Shown here one piece after another: positions 1-9,155 of a stretch of 64,000 nt of DNA (positions are counted from its first letter, which is position 1; each line of letters begins with the position of its first letter). A program made the position numbers and the translations under genes. Source of the stretch: Firmicutes bacterium HGW-Firmicutes-8 (GTDB lineage Bacteria; Bacillota; Thermincolia; Thermincolales; UBA2595); the NCBI GenBank assembly GCA_002840165.1, contig PGZN01000002.1, positions 40,103-104,102 of the forward strand, written 5' to 3'. Below the pieces are notes generated by a model. It was not told where the DNA came from. It was given only the letters and a program-made list of their open reading frames with translations, and searched no databases.

Positions 1-359
1 GCCTCAATATGTCCCACCTTTATCTGCCGGTAAAAAGCGGCCAGTCCGGCGGCGAAAGTGGTCGTCGTATCCCCGTGGACGAGGACAATATCCGGTTTCT
101 CCTGTTCCAGAATCTCGTTCAAACCAGTCAGGGCCCTGGCTGTAATTTCATATAAGGTCTGGTTTGGCATCATTATATTTAAATCATATGCCGGTGTTAT
201 CTGAAATAAATCCAGAACCTGATCCAGCATTTCACGGTGCTGGGCTGTGACGGCAACCTTACACTCGATCCGACCGGGGTGTTTTTCCAATTCCTTGATC
301 AATGGAGCCATCTTAATAGCTTCCGGTCGGGTTCCAAACACTGCCAAGACTTTAAGCAT
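1..359 (-). CDS. wecB: UDP-N-acetylglucosamine 2-epimerase, N-terminal part (cut by window edge)
   Basis: Converts UDP-GlcNAc to UDP-ManNAc for cell-wall polymer and polysaccharide precursors in the cytoplasm. Only the first ~119 codons are inside the window. The translation opens [20 protein letters not shown], the hallmark FGTRPEAIK nucleotide-binding start of this family, and later shows [11 protein letters not shown] and [10 protein letters not shown], both typical of WecB/MnaA. The ATG is preceded by GAGGTG about 5 nt upstream, so the start is secure. It follows glyA on the same strand but is separated from it by a 520-bp repeat element. The rest of the protein lies left of base 1, so completeness cannot be judged. 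Confidence 0.93.
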   Translation of the reverse strand, partial: MLKVLAVFGTRPEAIKMAPLIKELEKHPGRIECKVAVTAQHREMLDQVLDLFQITPAYDLNIMMPNQTLYEITARALTGLNEILEQEKPDIVLVHGDTTTTFAAGLAAFYRQIKVGHIE

Positions 360-881
360 GTCCACACCTCTATTAGTTGCTAGTTGCTAGTTGCTAGTTG
401 CTAGTTGCTAGTTCCTAGTTGCTAGTTGCTAGTTCCTAGTTCTCAGTTTCATAGTTTCATAGCTGATAGTGCCAGTGATTAGTAGATAGATTCAAATCAA
501 TTTTTTACCACAAAGATGTCCATGCCGCTGGCGCGGCACCATCAGATGGTCTAAGGATGTTAAGAACCACCGCTGGTCTTAAGATCACAAAGAGTCAGAG
601 GTACTGCAAACTAGAGATTTTCTAGCGCAGTTTTGTTATTCCTATTTTACAGATAGTTATATAATTTTATAAAGTATAAAGAAATCCTCGGGTAGAATGT
701 TCATGTTGGCTTAATTCCATACTCTTTGTGGCCTTTCTTTTTATCCTCAGACCAGATAGAAATGCCTATTAGTCTTTGTGTTAAAAAAGAATCCCGGCAC
801 AACACTTTAGAGCACTGCAACATTCACCTGTCACTTTGCACCTAATCACTCTCCACTCTCCACTCCCCACTCAACTAGCAA
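360..881. repeat. Intergenic heptamer-repeat element A
   Basis: The 522-bp gap between wecB and glyA has no gene. Its left edge (about 374-441) is a tandem array of the heptamer GTTGCTA with a few GTTCCTA variants. Its right edge (about 848-887) is an array of CTCCACT heptamers ending in CAACTAGCAACTA, the reverse complement of the left unit, which runs into the glyA stop codon. The core holds small hairpins such as CCGCTGGCGCGG and is otherwise AT-rich. I see no terminator with a clean T-run for glyA. It resembles the elements at 3.2, 9.2 and 10.6 kb in arm structure, but its core lacks the shared two-hairpin block. Confidence 0.7.
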
Positions 882-2129
882 CTAATTGTACAGCGGGTGC
901 TCATTGCACAGCTCCCGGACCATATTTTTCGCTTTGGCCAGGTAAACTTCGTCTTCACTGTGAGCTAACGATATATCTATAATTTCGGCCACTTTTTCCA
1001 TAGCCTCTTCCTTCATGCCCCGGCTGGTGGCTGCAGGTGTGCCGATCCTGATCCCGCTCGTAATGGAAGGGCCTTGCGGGTCAAAAGGAATGGTATTCTT
1101 GTTTACAGTAACCCCGACTTTATCGAGGGTCTTTTCCGCCTGCTTACCTGTCACTTCTTTGTTTCGCAGATCGACCAGCATCAGGTGATTGTCAGTCCCT
1201 CCGGAAACCAGGTTGAAGTTACGTTTCGTTAAAGCCCCGGCAAGCGCTTTGGCATTTTTCACTACCTGTTCCTGGTACTCCTTAAATTCAGGGGTCAGGG
1301 CTTCTTTAAGGGCAACGGCTTTGGCAGCAATAACATGCATCAGCGGCCCTCCCTGGATACCCGGAAATACTGACTTATCAATGGCTGCCGCATATTTCTG
1401 TTTACAGAGGATCATGCCCCCCCTCGGTCCACGCAGGGTTTTATGAGTTGTCGTAGTTACAAAATCTGCGTGGGGGACCGGAGTAGGATGAAGCCCGGCT
1501 GCTACGAGGCCTGCAATGTGAGCCATATCCACCATCAGCATAGCGCCAACTTCTTCGGCCACTTCTTTCATCTGCACAAAGTCAATTATCCGGGGATAGG
1601 CGCTGGCCCCGGCCACAATTAGTTTCGGTTTATGTTCAAAGGCTAAACTGAAGACCTTTTCATAATTTATTCTACCGGTATCTTCCTCAACTCCGTAGGG
1701 AATAAAATTATAGTATTTCCCAGACATATTAACAGGACTCCCATGGGTTAGATGCCCGCCGTGGCTGAGGTTCATACCCAAAACAGTATCACCCAGCTGC
1801 AGGACGGCGAAATACACGGCCATATTGGCCTGGGCGCCCGAGTGGGGCTGGGCATTGGCATGTTCGGCGTCAAAGAGCTTCTTGGCCCTTTGGATTGCCA
1901 GTTCCTCAACGATGTCGACAAATTCGCACCCGCCGTAATAGCGTTTGCCAGGATATCCTTCCGCATATTTGTTAGTCAGCACTGCTCCCTGAGCGGCCAT
2001 CACTGCCCTGCTGACAAAGTTTTCAGAAGCAATAAGTTCGATATTATTCTGCTGCCTGTTTTTTTCCTTGGCAATTGCCTCAGCTACTTCCGGGTCTACC
2101 TGTTTAACAAAAAAAAGTTCGTCATCCAC
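882..2129 (-). CDS. glyA: Serine hydroxymethyltransferase
   Basis: PLP enzyme interconverting serine plus tetrahydrofolate with glycine plus methylene-THF. The 415-aa protein shows IELIASENF near the start, the [13 protein letters not shown] segment, and the PLP-lysine motif [11 protein letters not shown] with the lysine near residue 230. I place the start at a GTG (V in [10 protein letters not shown]). It has GGGGAGG 7 nt upstream, gives the normal family length, and overlaps the rpiB stop by 8 nt (GTGGATGA), suggesting translational coupling. Longer in-frame starts upstream lack such a site. The stop codon TAG is itself part of the adjoining heptamer repeat. Confidence 0.96.
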   Translation of the reverse strand: MDDELFFVKQVDPEVAEAIAKEKNRQQNNIELIASENFVSRAVMAAQGAVLTNKYAEGYPGKRYYGGCEFVDIVEELAIQRAKKLFDAEHANAQPHSGAQANMAVYFAVLQLGDTVLGMNLSHGGHLTHGSPVNMSGKYYNFIPYGVEEDTGRINYEKVFSLAFEHKPKLIVAGASAYPRIIDFVQMKEVAEEVGAMLMVDMAHIAGLVAAGLHPTPVPHADFVTTTTHKTLRGPRGGMILCKQKYAAAIDKSVFPGIQGGPLMHVIAAKAVALKEALTPEFKEYQEQVVKNAKALAGALTKRNFNLVSGGTDNHLMLVDLRNKEVTGKQAEKTLDKVGVTVNKNTIPFDPQGPSITSGIRIGTPAATSRGMKEEAMEKVAEIIDISLAHSEDEVYLAKAKNMVRELCNEHPLYN

Positions 2130-2607
2130 GATGTTTTCCTCCCCTGTCCCCGCCATATTCCTTTTCAATGCCTGCTATTTTCTCAATTCTCCGGGTGTGA
2201 CGTCCCCCGGCGAAGTCCGTCTCCAGCCAAATGTTGACTACATCTTTGGCCAGACCCGGCCCGATGACCCGTTCACCCATCGTCAGAATGTTGGCGTCAT
2301 TATGTTCTCTTGAGGCTCTGGCCGTAAATGTATCATGGCACAATGCGGCCCTGATGCCGGCCAGTTTGTTGGCAGCTATTCCTATCCCAACCCCGGTGCC
2401 GCAAATAAGAATTCCTCTGTCATATGTACCGTCCTGGACGGCCCTGGCAACCTCAAGGGCAATATCGGGGTAATCAACAGATACTTCGGAAAAGGTCCCA
2501 AAGTCTTTGAATTCATACCCCTTATCCTGGAGCATTTTAATGATTTCTTCTTTTAATTTAAATCCCCCGTGGTCGCAGCCAACAGCTAATCTTAAGCCCA
2601 CTGCCAA
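2122..2607 (-). CDS. rpiB: Ribose-5-phosphate isomerase B
   Basis: Interconverts ribose-5-phosphate and ribulose-5-phosphate in the pentose phosphate pathway. The translation has [15 protein letters not shown] at the N-terminus, the active-site cysteine loop [16 protein letters not shown] and the [10 protein letters not shown] segment, all typical of RpiB/LacAB. The likely start is a TTG 5 nt after GGGAGG, giving 161 aa; a GTG two codons further in is possible and a longer TTG at 2628 is less likely. The gene lies between ywlE and glyA in the order common in Firmicutes, and its last codons overlap the start of glyA. Confidence 0.94.
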   Translation of the reverse strand: MAVGLRLAVGCDHGGFKLKEEIIKMLQDKGYEFKDFGTFSEVSVDYPDIALEVARAVQDGTYDRGILICGTGVGIGIAANKLAGIRAALCHDTFTARASREHNDANILTMGERVIGPGLAKDVVNIWLETDFAGGRHTRRIEKIAGIEKEYGGDRGGKHRG

Positions 2608-2678
2608 AACGCCCTCCCATGATAACAAATTTCAGCGCAATTATTATTTTTTCTACATCAAATGCCGTTTCCCTTTTT

Positions 2679-3149
2679 TTATCTGGTATCAGTCTGTTTT
2701 ACTATCTTATGAAATATCTTGTTGACAAGTTCCTGGATTTCCCGGGCACATTTCAGGTATATGGCAGCCGGCTGTCCAATCGGGTCAGATATGTCATAAC
2801 TGCGGCTATCCGCTAATTCCGACAGGGTGAAGACCTTTAAAGCTGCCGCGGGAAATGAGTTGAGAATTGCCTGTTTATGGCCGTCCGTCATCGTAATAAT
2901 AACATCACTCTTGTCCGCATGCTCCCCGCAAAACCGCTTAGCTCTATGTTTTATCAAATCTATCCCAGCCATACTCATTACCTCTATGGCCTCAGGTGAC
3001 GCAGGACTTCCCGGATACGCCGCCAGACCCGCTGACGCCAGTTCGAAATCAGTCCGGCCGGGGGCATTATCCTTCAGCCATTTCCTGGCTATTACCTCCG
3101 CCATACTGCTGCGGCATGTGTTTCCGGTACAGACAAACAGGATTCTCAT
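2679..3149 (-). CDS. ywlE: Low-molecular-weight phosphatase, probable protein-arginine phosphatase
   Basis: A 156-aa LMW-PTP fold enzyme. The P-loop CTGNTCRS spans residues 7-14, with nucleophile Cys7 and Arg13; the general-acid Asp is in DPIGQP (Asp122). Position 11 is threonine, the residue known in Bacillus YwlE to favour phosphoarginine over phosphotyrosine. Arginine dephosphorylation, opposing an McsB-type kinase, is therefore the better prediction, although no mcsB is visible here. AGGAGG precedes the ATG. It sits between sua5 and rpiB as in Bacillus. Confidence 0.92.
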   Translation of the reverse strand: MRILFVCTGNTCRSSMAEVIARKWLKDNAPGRTDFELASAGLAAYPGSPASPEAIEVMSMAGIDLIKHRAKRFCGEHADKSDVIITMTDGHKQAILNSFPAAALKVFTLSELADSRSYDISDPIGQPAAIYLKCAREIQELVNKIFHKIVKQTDTR

Positions 3150-3594
3150 TGATTCACTCCTCCTAAGTTGACAGTTATCAGTTGACAGTTGACAGGGGAG
3201 AGTTCTCTACGCCTTCGGCTCCGAGGGGGTCGGAAGAGTTTGCTTCCACAAACTCTCGATGACACAAAAACCATTAATACAAATGTATAGCACGGGTAGA
3301 GAGTAAGAAAATCTCTTTTGTTTTGAACATCTCTGTAGGCTCGGTGTGCTATTTTTATATGATCGGAAGGTTTGCGACCAAAGGGAGCAAACCAACCTTT
3401 GCCCCTCGTTCCGCTCAATGCGGAACGAGGGAACCACTCATCACTATCATCTGTCATCTGTCAACTGTCATCTGTCATCTGTCAACTGTCATCTGTCAAC
3501 TGTCATCTGTCAACTGTCAACTGTCATCTGTCATCTGTCATCTGTCATCTGTCATCTGTCAACTGTCAACTGTCAACTGTCAACTGTCAACTAA
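3150..3594. repeat. Intergenic heptamer-repeat element B with two-hairpin core
   Basis: A 445-bp gap between ywlE and sua5. The left arm (about 3167-3196) is TTGACAG heptamers. The right arm (about 3447-3593) is some 21 heptamers of CTGTCAT/CTGTCAA, the inverse of the left unit, ending on the sua5 stop codon. The core at about 3364-3430 contains GGTTTGC..GCAAACC followed by AACCTTTG and a perfect hairpin, CCTCGTTCCGC TCAAT GCGGAACGAGG. The same block recurs near 9.24, 10.69 and partly 28.95 kb. No protein gene is supported: the long plus-strand frames through the array exist only because CTGTCAA repeats have no stop on that strand. Confidence 0.85.
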
Positions 3595-4659
3595 TTATAC
3601 GTATATCACCCTGCCCCCCGCCGCTTTTATCAGCCTGTTCATGATAGCAGACCCAATCCCTGTTTCGGGGTAGCCTTCAGCGATAATGACGTCTACATCG
3701 GCTCCGTCGAGAAAACGCAAACCATAAAACAGGTTCTGGGCTACCGTCTCCAGTCTGGTCCGGCTTCCTACCGGGAAAACCTCGTCAGCGCAGTAGCCCC
3801 TGGCCATTTCCGCTGAAGCCAGGATGCCGACTCTTTTAGCCGCGGAACGATACTCCGAAACAAGTTCCGCAATCCTGGCAAAAATCTTTGCATAGTCGTC
3901 ACCTGTAACAACAATAACCTTCGCCTTGGGCGCGTAGTGTTTATATTTAACCCCGGGCGACCTCGGTGTTCCGGTTGAACTCACCTGATTTATATCGGTT
4001 TCCACATGGCCGAGTACACCCTCAATGTCTTCTCTGCTGATACCGCCCGGTCTAAGGATAACCGGCGGTTCGGAAGTCATGTCTATCACCGTAGATTCGA
4101 GCCCCACCCGGCAGGCTCCGCCATCCACAATCATATCGATTTTGCCTTCCAAGTCCCGTAAGACATGTTCAGCCGTAGTTGGGCTGGGTTTCCCGGAACT
4201 GTTGGCAGATGGCGCCGCTACCGGCACTCCGGCAGCTTTAATAATCTCAAGGGCCACCGGATGATCCGGTATCCTAACTGCTACAGTATGTAAGCCGGCA
4301 GTTACCACATCAGGGACCACCGGTTTTTTATGCAAAACTATAGTTAAAGGCCCCGGCCAGAAGGCCTCCATTAACCTACCGGTCTGGACTGTTATTTCAT
4401 CTGTAAGGTCAGGAACCTGATTCTTATCGGAAATATGAACTATTAAGGGGTTATCGTCCGGGCGGCCTTTGGCTTTAAAGATTTCGGCCACCGCCCGCGG
4501 GTTAAGGGCGCTGGCGCCCAAACCATAGACTGTTTCCGTCGGAAAAGCAACCAACCCGCCTTCCCGTAAAATCCGGCCCGCTTCACGGACCCCCTCGGAA
4601 GACGGGCTGTCAGGGTTTACTTTTACATAGGTTGTTTCTTTATCTATCAATATGAACAC
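3595..4659 (-). CDS. tsaC2: L-threonylcarbamoyladenylate synthase (Sua5 type)
   Basis: Makes threonylcarbamoyl-AMP from threonine, bicarbonate and ATP for the t6A37 modification of ANN-decoding tRNAs. The 354-aa length fits the two-domain Sua5 form: an N-terminal YrdC domain (GLVAFPTETVYGLG, KGRPDDNPL, SANSSGKPSPT) and a C-terminal Sua5 domain starting near residue 235 after the SPGVKYKHYAP linker. The start is a GTG one nucleotide after the prmC stop, with GGAG about 6 nt upstream, so the two are probably co-translated. The symbol ywlC would be used in Bacillus. Confidence 0.95.
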   Translation of the reverse strand: MFILIDKETTYVKVNPDSPSSEGVREAGRILREGGLVAFPTETVYGLGASALNPRAVAEIFKAKGRPDDNPLIVHISDKNQVPDLTDEITVQTGRLMEAFWPGPLTIVLHKKPVVPDVVTAGLHTVAVRIPDHPVALEIIKAAGVPVAAPSANSSGKPSPTTAEHVLRDLEGKIDMIVDGGACRVGLESTVIDMTSEPPVILRPGGISREDIEGVLGHVETDINQVSSTGTPRSPGVKYKHYAPKAKVIVVTGDDYAKIFARIAELVSEYRSAAKRVGILASAEMARGYCADEVFPVGSRTRLETVAQNLFYGLRFLDGADVDVIIAEGYPETGIGSAIMNRLIKAAGGRVIYV

Positions 4660-4660
4660 C

Positions 4661-5515
4661 TCAGCTCCGGAACACCTTAATTATCCGGTCCAGTCCGGAC
4701 AGATCCCTTATCGTCTCGATATTTGAATACCCCAGTCCGTTGACGTAAGACCGCATTATAACGGCCTGGTCATAACCAACCTCAAGCAGGAGAACCCCGC
4801 CTTTTTTCAGCAGTTCCACAGCCCTGGGGCACATTTCCCGGTAGCAGTCCAACCCGTCAGGTCCGCCATCAAGAGCCCCCAGCGGCTCGTAGCCTCTCAC
4901 ATCTACAGGTAGGTTGTCCATCTCAGGGGAAGGTATATACGGCAGATTGGCGGTTATCACATCAAACCTGCTGTTTAATTCAGTTGACCCCAGAGGATCC
5001 AGCAGGTTTCCCTGAACAAAAGAAATTCTGTCAGACACGCCGTGCCGGGCCGCGTTAAAACGGGCGGCCTCTAAAGCCGCGGGCGAAATATCTATCGCCA
5101 AAACTTCGCAGTCTGGCAGGTAGTAGGCCAGCGAAACAGCCACAGCCCCGCTTCCGGTACCCACGTCAATAATACGCAGAGGCTTTATCGCTAAAGCCTC
5201 TGCCACCATTATTTCAGTATCGGGCCTGGGAATCAAAACGTTCCGGTTAACCTTAAACCCCAGGGACATAAATTCCTTTTCCCCGGTAATATAGGCCACA
5301 GGTTCCCGTTTGAGGCGCCTGTTAACCATAGAAAAATATTCTTTTGCTGCTCCCGCCGGGATCATATCCTCACTTTTGAGATAAAGGTCCGGGCGGGAAG
5401 TCTGTAGGACAAAGGCCAATATCACCTCAGCGTCGAGACGGGCTGTTTCCAGTCCCTGCAGCCGCAAAACCCCGGCAGCTTTGGCCAGGGCTTCTCTGAT
5501 AGAAAGAGAAGACAT
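4661..5515 (-). CDS. prmC: Peptide chain release factor N5-glutamine methyltransferase
   Basis: SAM-dependent methylation of the GGQ glutamine of release factors; its substrate RF1 is encoded directly upstream. The 284-aa protein has the N-terminal helical domain, SAM motif I IDVGTGSGAVAVSLA (about 116-130), the acidic IDIS after strand 2, and a catalytic tetrapeptide that here reads NLPY (190-193) instead of the usual NPPY. The ATG overlaps the prfA stop by one base (TAATG), so translation is coupled. The Leu for Pro change is odd but other motifs are intact; I expect an active enzyme. Confidence 0.95.
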   Translation of the reverse strand: MSSLSIREALAKAAGVLRLQGLETARLDAEVILAFVLQTSRPDLYLKSEDMIPAGAAKEYFSMVNRRLKREPVAYITGEKEFMSLGFKVNRNVLIPRPDTEIMVAEALAIKPLRIIDVGTGSGAVAVSLAYYLPDCEVLAIDISPAALEAARFNAARHGVSDRISFVQGNLLDPLGSTELNSRFDVITANLPYIPSPEMDNLPVDVRGYEPLGALDGGPDGLDCYREMCPRAVELLKKGGVLLLEVGYDQAVIMRSYVNGLGYSNIETIRDLSGLDRIIKVFRS

Positions 5516-6585
5516 TAATCCACCTGCTTTAATTTTTCTGCCTGGTCTGTAGTAATCAAAGCTTCGATTATATCTCCCAGATCCCCTTCCAGGACCTGCG
5601 GCAGTTTGTGTACGGTCAGCCCAATCCGGTGGTCAGTAATCCGCCCCTGGGGGAAATTGTATGTCCTGATCCGCTCACTGCGGTCCCCGGTGCCGACCTG
5701 ACTCTTCCTGGCGCTCGCCTGTTTAGCATCCTGTTCTTCCCTGGCCTTGTCCAGAAGCCGTGCCCGGAGGACTCTCATGGCCTTGTCTTTGTTCTTATGC
5801 TGGGATTTCTCGTCCTGGCAGGAGACCACCATCCCAGTAGGAATATGTGTAATCCTGACCGCCGATTGAGTTGTGTTAACCGACTGGCCTCCGGGGCCGC
5901 TGGAACAAAAGACGTCTATCCGCAGTTCGTTAGGATCGATATCGATGTCGACCTCCTCAGCTTCGGGAAGGACAGCTACCGTAACTGTCGAGGTATGAAT
6001 CCGGCCGGAAGACTCGGTGCTGGGCACTCTCTGCACCCGATGGACCCCACTCTCAAATTTTAATTGGCTGTATACACCCTTCTGTCCCTCAATCAGGAAA
6101 ACAATTTCCTTAAAACCGCCGATATCGGTGGCATTTGAACTTAGAAGTTCAGTCCGCCAACCCTGCGTTTCGGCGTACCGGCTGTACATCCGAAAAAGGT
6201 CTCCGGCAAATAGGGCAGCTTCTTCACCGCCGGCGCCGCCCCGGATTTCCACAATAACGTTTTTCTCGTCACGGGGGTCTTTAGGCAGCAGCAGGACTTT
6301 AAGCCTCTGTTCAAGCTCCTCCTGTTTTTCCTTCAGCTCATTAAGTTCAAGTTGAACCATTTCGCGAAAATCTTCATCCGGTTTTTCGTCCAGCATCTCC
6401 CGGGCATCCTTAATCCCGCTAAGCGCTTTCTTATATTCCCGGAAAACCGTAACAACATCAGTCAGGGAAGCATGTGTTTTGGCATGCTTCTGCCAATCAG
6501 CCTGGTTACTGATAACCTCGGGGTCACTCAAAAGTTTAGCCAATTCCTCATATCTATCCTCGAGGGACTGTAATTTGTCAATCAT
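5515..6585 (-). CDS. prfA: Peptide chain release factor 1
   Basis: Class I release factor reading UAA and UAG. The 356-aa protein has the stop-codon recognition tripeptide PxT as PST (188-190), the peptidyl-hydrolysis loop GGQ (232-234) within [17 protein letters not shown], and the coiled N-terminal domain rich in Glu and Lys (about 60-100). The start ATG overlaps the yqhQ stop in ATGA and has AGGGGTG upstream. It is directly followed by its methyltransferase prmC. Confidence 0.97.
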   Translation of the reverse strand: MIDKLQSLEDRYEELAKLLSDPEVISNQADWQKHAKTHASLTDVVTVFREYKKALSGIKDAREMLDEKPDEDFREMVQLELNELKEKQEELEQRLKVLLLPKDPRDEKNVIVEIRGGAGGEEAALFAGDLFRMYSRYAETQGWRTELLSSNATDIGGFKEIVFLIEGQKGVYSQLKFESGVHRVQRVPSTESSGRIHTSTVTVAVLPEAEEVDIDIDPNELRIDVFCSSGPGGQSVNTTQSAVRITHIPTGMVVSCQDEKSQHKNKDKAMRVLRARLLDKAREEQDAKQASARKSQVGTGDRSERIRTYNFPQGRITDHRIGLTVHKLPQVLEGDLGDIIEALITTDQAEKLKQVD

Positions 6586-7514
6586 TTTTCACACCCCTGA
6601 AGTTTTTCTGCCGCCAAATCCTGTGCCGGGAGAGGTTCTTTTTCGCTGTCACCCGCAGGCAGGACTGCTTTTAAGGCCTGAACAGCCACTTCGATCTGGC
6701 TTTCATCCGGGTCCCTCGTGGTCATTTTCTGCAGCCAAAGTCCCGGTGTAATTATGATTTTCATTAACGCGGAATCGCAGTATTTTGCCGACAATTTTAA
6801 AACCTCGTATGAAACCCCGGCGACGACCGGTAGTAAAACAATACGCGAAACTATCCTCATCACCAGATCCTGTTTACCTAAAAGGCTAAAGATAAGGATC
6901 ATTATTACCATTACAATAAGCAAAAAACTGGTGCCGCAGCGCGGGTGCAGTTGGGAATACCTGCGGACATTTTCAACAGTCAGTTCGACGCCCGCTTCAT
7001 AGGCATTGATGACCTTATGTTCCGCACCGTGGTACTGGAAGACACGCTGGATATCTTTCATCCGGGAGATTGCTATCACATATAATAGGAAGATAAGTAT
7101 CCGGAATAACCCTTCAAAGATATTTATCAGCACATTGCTGCTGAATGTTTTATATAACAGCCTGGCCCCCGTGGTTGGGGCAACGACAAATAAAAGGATT
7201 CCCAAAACCAGGGCTAATCCTATAGTTAACGCCATCTCCCAGGGGCCTAATTCCTCCCCTTCCCCTTCAGCTGCCTGGTTGGCAGAAAAAGCAAGGGCCT
7301 GAATGCCAATAATCAGAGACTCAAAAAGCATTACCGTTCCTCTCAGAAAGGGCCATTTTAGGAAGGGCAGCTTCTTGGTTATAGAATTTACGGGGCGCCG
7401 TTCAATTATTATGTCATTATCGGGTTTTCTTACGGCAATGGCCACACCCTGACTGCCGCGCATCATTACTCCTTCAATTACAGCCTGGCCGCCATATTGA
7501 AATTTATCCCCCAA
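6582..7514 (-). CDS. yqhQ: DUF1385 family membrane protein (YqhQ-like)
   Basis: Conserved Firmicutes membrane protein of unknown biochemical role, 310 aa. It opens with [14 protein letters not shown], the signature of DUF1385. Hydrophobic segments near residues 85-115, 130-155 and 200-235 indicate a polytopic membrane protein, and [14 protein letters not shown] together with [10 protein letters not shown] are conserved family motifs containing His and Cys. The start is TTG with AAGGAG 9 nt upstream. Placement immediately before prfA-prmC is the usual order in this group, but no function follows from it. Confidence 0.9.
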   Translation of the reverse strand: MGDKFQYGGQAVIEGVMMRGSQGVAIAVRKPDNDIIIERRPVNSITKKLPFLKWPFLRGTVMLFESLIIGIQALAFSANQAAEGEGEELGPWEMALTIGLALVLGILLFVVAPTTGARLLYKTFSSNVLINIFEGLFRILIFLLYVIAISRMKDIQRVFQYHGAEHKVINAYEAGVELTVENVRRYSQLHPRCGTSFLLIVMVIMILIFSLLGKQDLVMRIVSRIVLLPVVAGVSYEVLKLSAKYCDSALMKIIITPGLWLQKMTTRDPDESQIEVAVQALKAVLPAGDSEKEPLPAQDLAAEKLQGCEK

Positions 7515-7580
7515 AGCAAAACAACTCCTTACGTTTGTCCAAGTGAAACACTCTGTCGTTTGGAAACGTGTCTAATCATA

Positions 7581-7607
7581 TTAAAAGAGCAGAGCCAGTG
7601 CTCTGCT
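7581..7607 (-). terminator. Rho-independent terminator of rpmE
   Basis: On the minus strand AGCAGAGC and GCTCTGCT form an 8-bp stem with an ACTG loop, followed by CTTTTAATAT. It lies just after the rpmE stop and before the yqhQ start. Confidence 0.85.
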
Positions 7608-7611
7608 ATTA

Positions 7612-7809
7612 TTACATTCCGTATTTTTTCTTAAATTTATCCACACGGCCACTGGTATCAACAAATTTTTGCTTTCCTGTAAAGAAAGGATGGCACTTCG
7701 AGCAAATCTCCACCCTGACTTCCTTTTTTGTTGAACCTGACTCAAAAGTTTCACCGCAGGCACAGGTAACTTTAGCTACCCCATACTTTGGATGAATGTC
7801 TTTTTTCAC
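7612..7809 (-). CDS. rpmE: 50S ribosomal protein L31 (zinc-binding form)
   Basis: Large-subunit ribosomal protein L31, 65 aa. It keeps the zinc ligands of the C+ form, with CAC at residues 16-18 and CSKCH at about 36-40, followed by [19 protein letters not shown]. The presence of the cysteines suggests it is the zinc-replete version. It has its own sigma-A promoter upstream and terminator downstream, so it is probably a single-gene transcript. Confidence 0.97.
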   Translation of the reverse strand: MKKDIHPKYGVAKVTCACGETFESGSTKKEVRVEICSKCHPFFTGKQKFVDTSGRVDKFKKKYGM

Positions 7810-7857
7810 GGCCCTTCACCCCTTTTCCCAGCGTTATTACCAAACATCAACTCTATT

Positions 7858-7886
7858 ATTATAACATACCACATATAGTGATGCAA
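7858..7886 (-). promoter_or_regulatory. Sigma-A promoter of rpmE
   Basis: Minus strand: TTGCAT (7881-7886), a 17-nt spacer, then TATAAT (7858-7863), about 48 nt upstream of the rpmE start. Hexamers and spacing are near consensus. Confidence 0.75.
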
Positions 7887-7901
7887 CTATTTTCAAAAAT
7901 G

Positions 7902-9155
7902 TTATTTCACTACGGGTTTGGAGTAATTACCTATCTCCAGCTGAGGAATTTCTGTTTTCAGGATATCAATTAAACCAGCAATCCCCAACATGTCTTTTCC
8001 GTCCATCGGAATTACGGTGGCGAGATAATCAGGGTCAATATTCAAGTTGCGCAGCTGAATCATATTTATGTCATGCTCTCGCACAAACTCCACCAAGGCC
8101 TCGACCTCTTCCGGCTGGTCGGTTAGACCGGGCAGAGTGAGTAGGTTTAGGGACACGTAAACACCCTGTCGGCGAGCGTGGCGAATAGAAGATGTGACAT
8201 CACCCCAACAGTAATCCCGGGGAGCATAATAGGCGGCATAGACCTGTTCACGGGCGCTGATGGTGCTTACCCGCAAGGAATCGATCCCGGCCTGGCAGAT
8301 AATTTTTATCCCCTCGGTATAACCGGCATTTGTGTTCATATTGATTGTCCCAGCCTGTGTCTGCCGGCGTATTTTTTCTACGGCCGCCGATATTTCCGGG
8401 GCAGACAGAGAAGGCTCCCCCTCACATCCCTGGCCGAAACTGATGATAGCGTCTGCAGCTTCAGTCAGGTGTGGTAAGGCAACTTCCAGGATTTCCTCCC
8501 CGGAAGGCTGGAAACCTATTCTGCCCTGAGGAGAGGGGCAGCATTCGGCCGGCTGCAGGGAGATGCACCCCAAACACCGGGCATTGCATGACGGTGATAC
8601 CGGTATCCCGCCTTCCCACCTGCGGTAGAATATATTCTGGGCTGTAAAACAACTGTACTCCAGGGCACACCTGCCCAGCTGCTGAATAATCCTGTTACTC
8701 CCGTGAGCGCTTACAGCGTCTTCTACCAACTGCCCAAGTTCCTGAGTTGAAAAGTGCAGCGGGTTCCATTTGTCTGTGTCATCGGTCTGCATGGCAGCAG
8801 TATAGACAACACCGTCTTTCCAGCCAACCGCTGCATATCCCAGCAGGGGCAGCGGTTTTTTATCGTCTCTCCTGTAAGAGGGTATATAGGTCCTGGTATA
8901 CCCCTGCGGGAGTAAAGCCCCCACGGCAAAAACAGGTTTTCCCCGCCCGTCAGTATATAAAGAAGTAAATTTCCCCTTACGGTTAATTCCAACGGGTATA
9001 CCCTCCGGAATCAAGACCAAAGAGGCCCCTTCCGGTAAGGGAATTGCCTCACCCTCCAGTATTTCGGTAAAGATGTTTCCCGTACGGCCCCCGGCCAACA
9101 GGTCAGGGTGCTCATACATTCTACCCTTTTGGTCTGCATACAGTAGTTGGAACAT
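7902..9155 (-). CDS. Radical SAM protein of unknown function
   Basis: 417-aa protein with a radical SAM [4Fe-4S] motif CNARCLGC (CxxxCxxC) near residue 188, preceded by a ~185-residue N-terminal region unlike a standard domain I recognise. The barrel continues with ISFGQGCEGEPSL, resembling the GGEP-type SAM motif, NMNTNAGY and SLNLLTLPGLTDQ. Additional Cys residues between the cluster motif and the barrel (ECCPSP) are notable. The gene stands alone between rpmE and the LysM/M23 gene, next to heptamer element C, so the neighbourhood gives no substrate. The annotation stops at radical SAM superfamily. Confidence 0.85.
   Translation of the reverse strand: MFQLLYADQKGRMYEHPDLLAGGRTGNIFTEILEGEAIPLPEGASLVLIPEGIPVGINRKGKFTSLYTDGRGKPVFAVGALLPQGYTRTYIPSYRRDDKKPLPLLGYAAVGWKDGVVYTAAMQTDDTDKWNPLHFSTQELGQLVEDAVSAHGSNRIIQQLGRCALEYSCFTAQNIFYRRWEGGIPVSPSCNARCLGCISLQPAECCPSPQGRIGFQPSGEEILEVALPHLTEAADAIISFGQGCEGEPSLSAPEISAAVEKIRRQTQAGTINMNTNAGYTEGIKIICQAGIDSLRVSTISAREQVYAAYYAPRDYCWGDVTSSIRHARRQGVYVSLNLLTLPGLTDQPEEVEALVEFVREHDINMIQLRNLNIDPDYLATVIPMDGKDMLGIAGLIDILKTEIPQLEIGNYSKPVVK

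Noticed and set aside
500..600. Small RNA in the core of element A
   Set aside because: Only short local hairpins; no promoter-terminator pair.
2122..2168. glyA start at 2168 or 2156
   Set aside because: Those starts lack a ribosome site, whereas the GTG at 2129 has GGGGAGG at good distance and gives the standard length.
3323..3673. Plus-strand open frames through the CTGTCAA array coding CHLSTV/NCQLS repeats
   Set aside because: The frames exist only because the heptamer lacks stops on that strand; all three frames are open together and there is no ribosome site.
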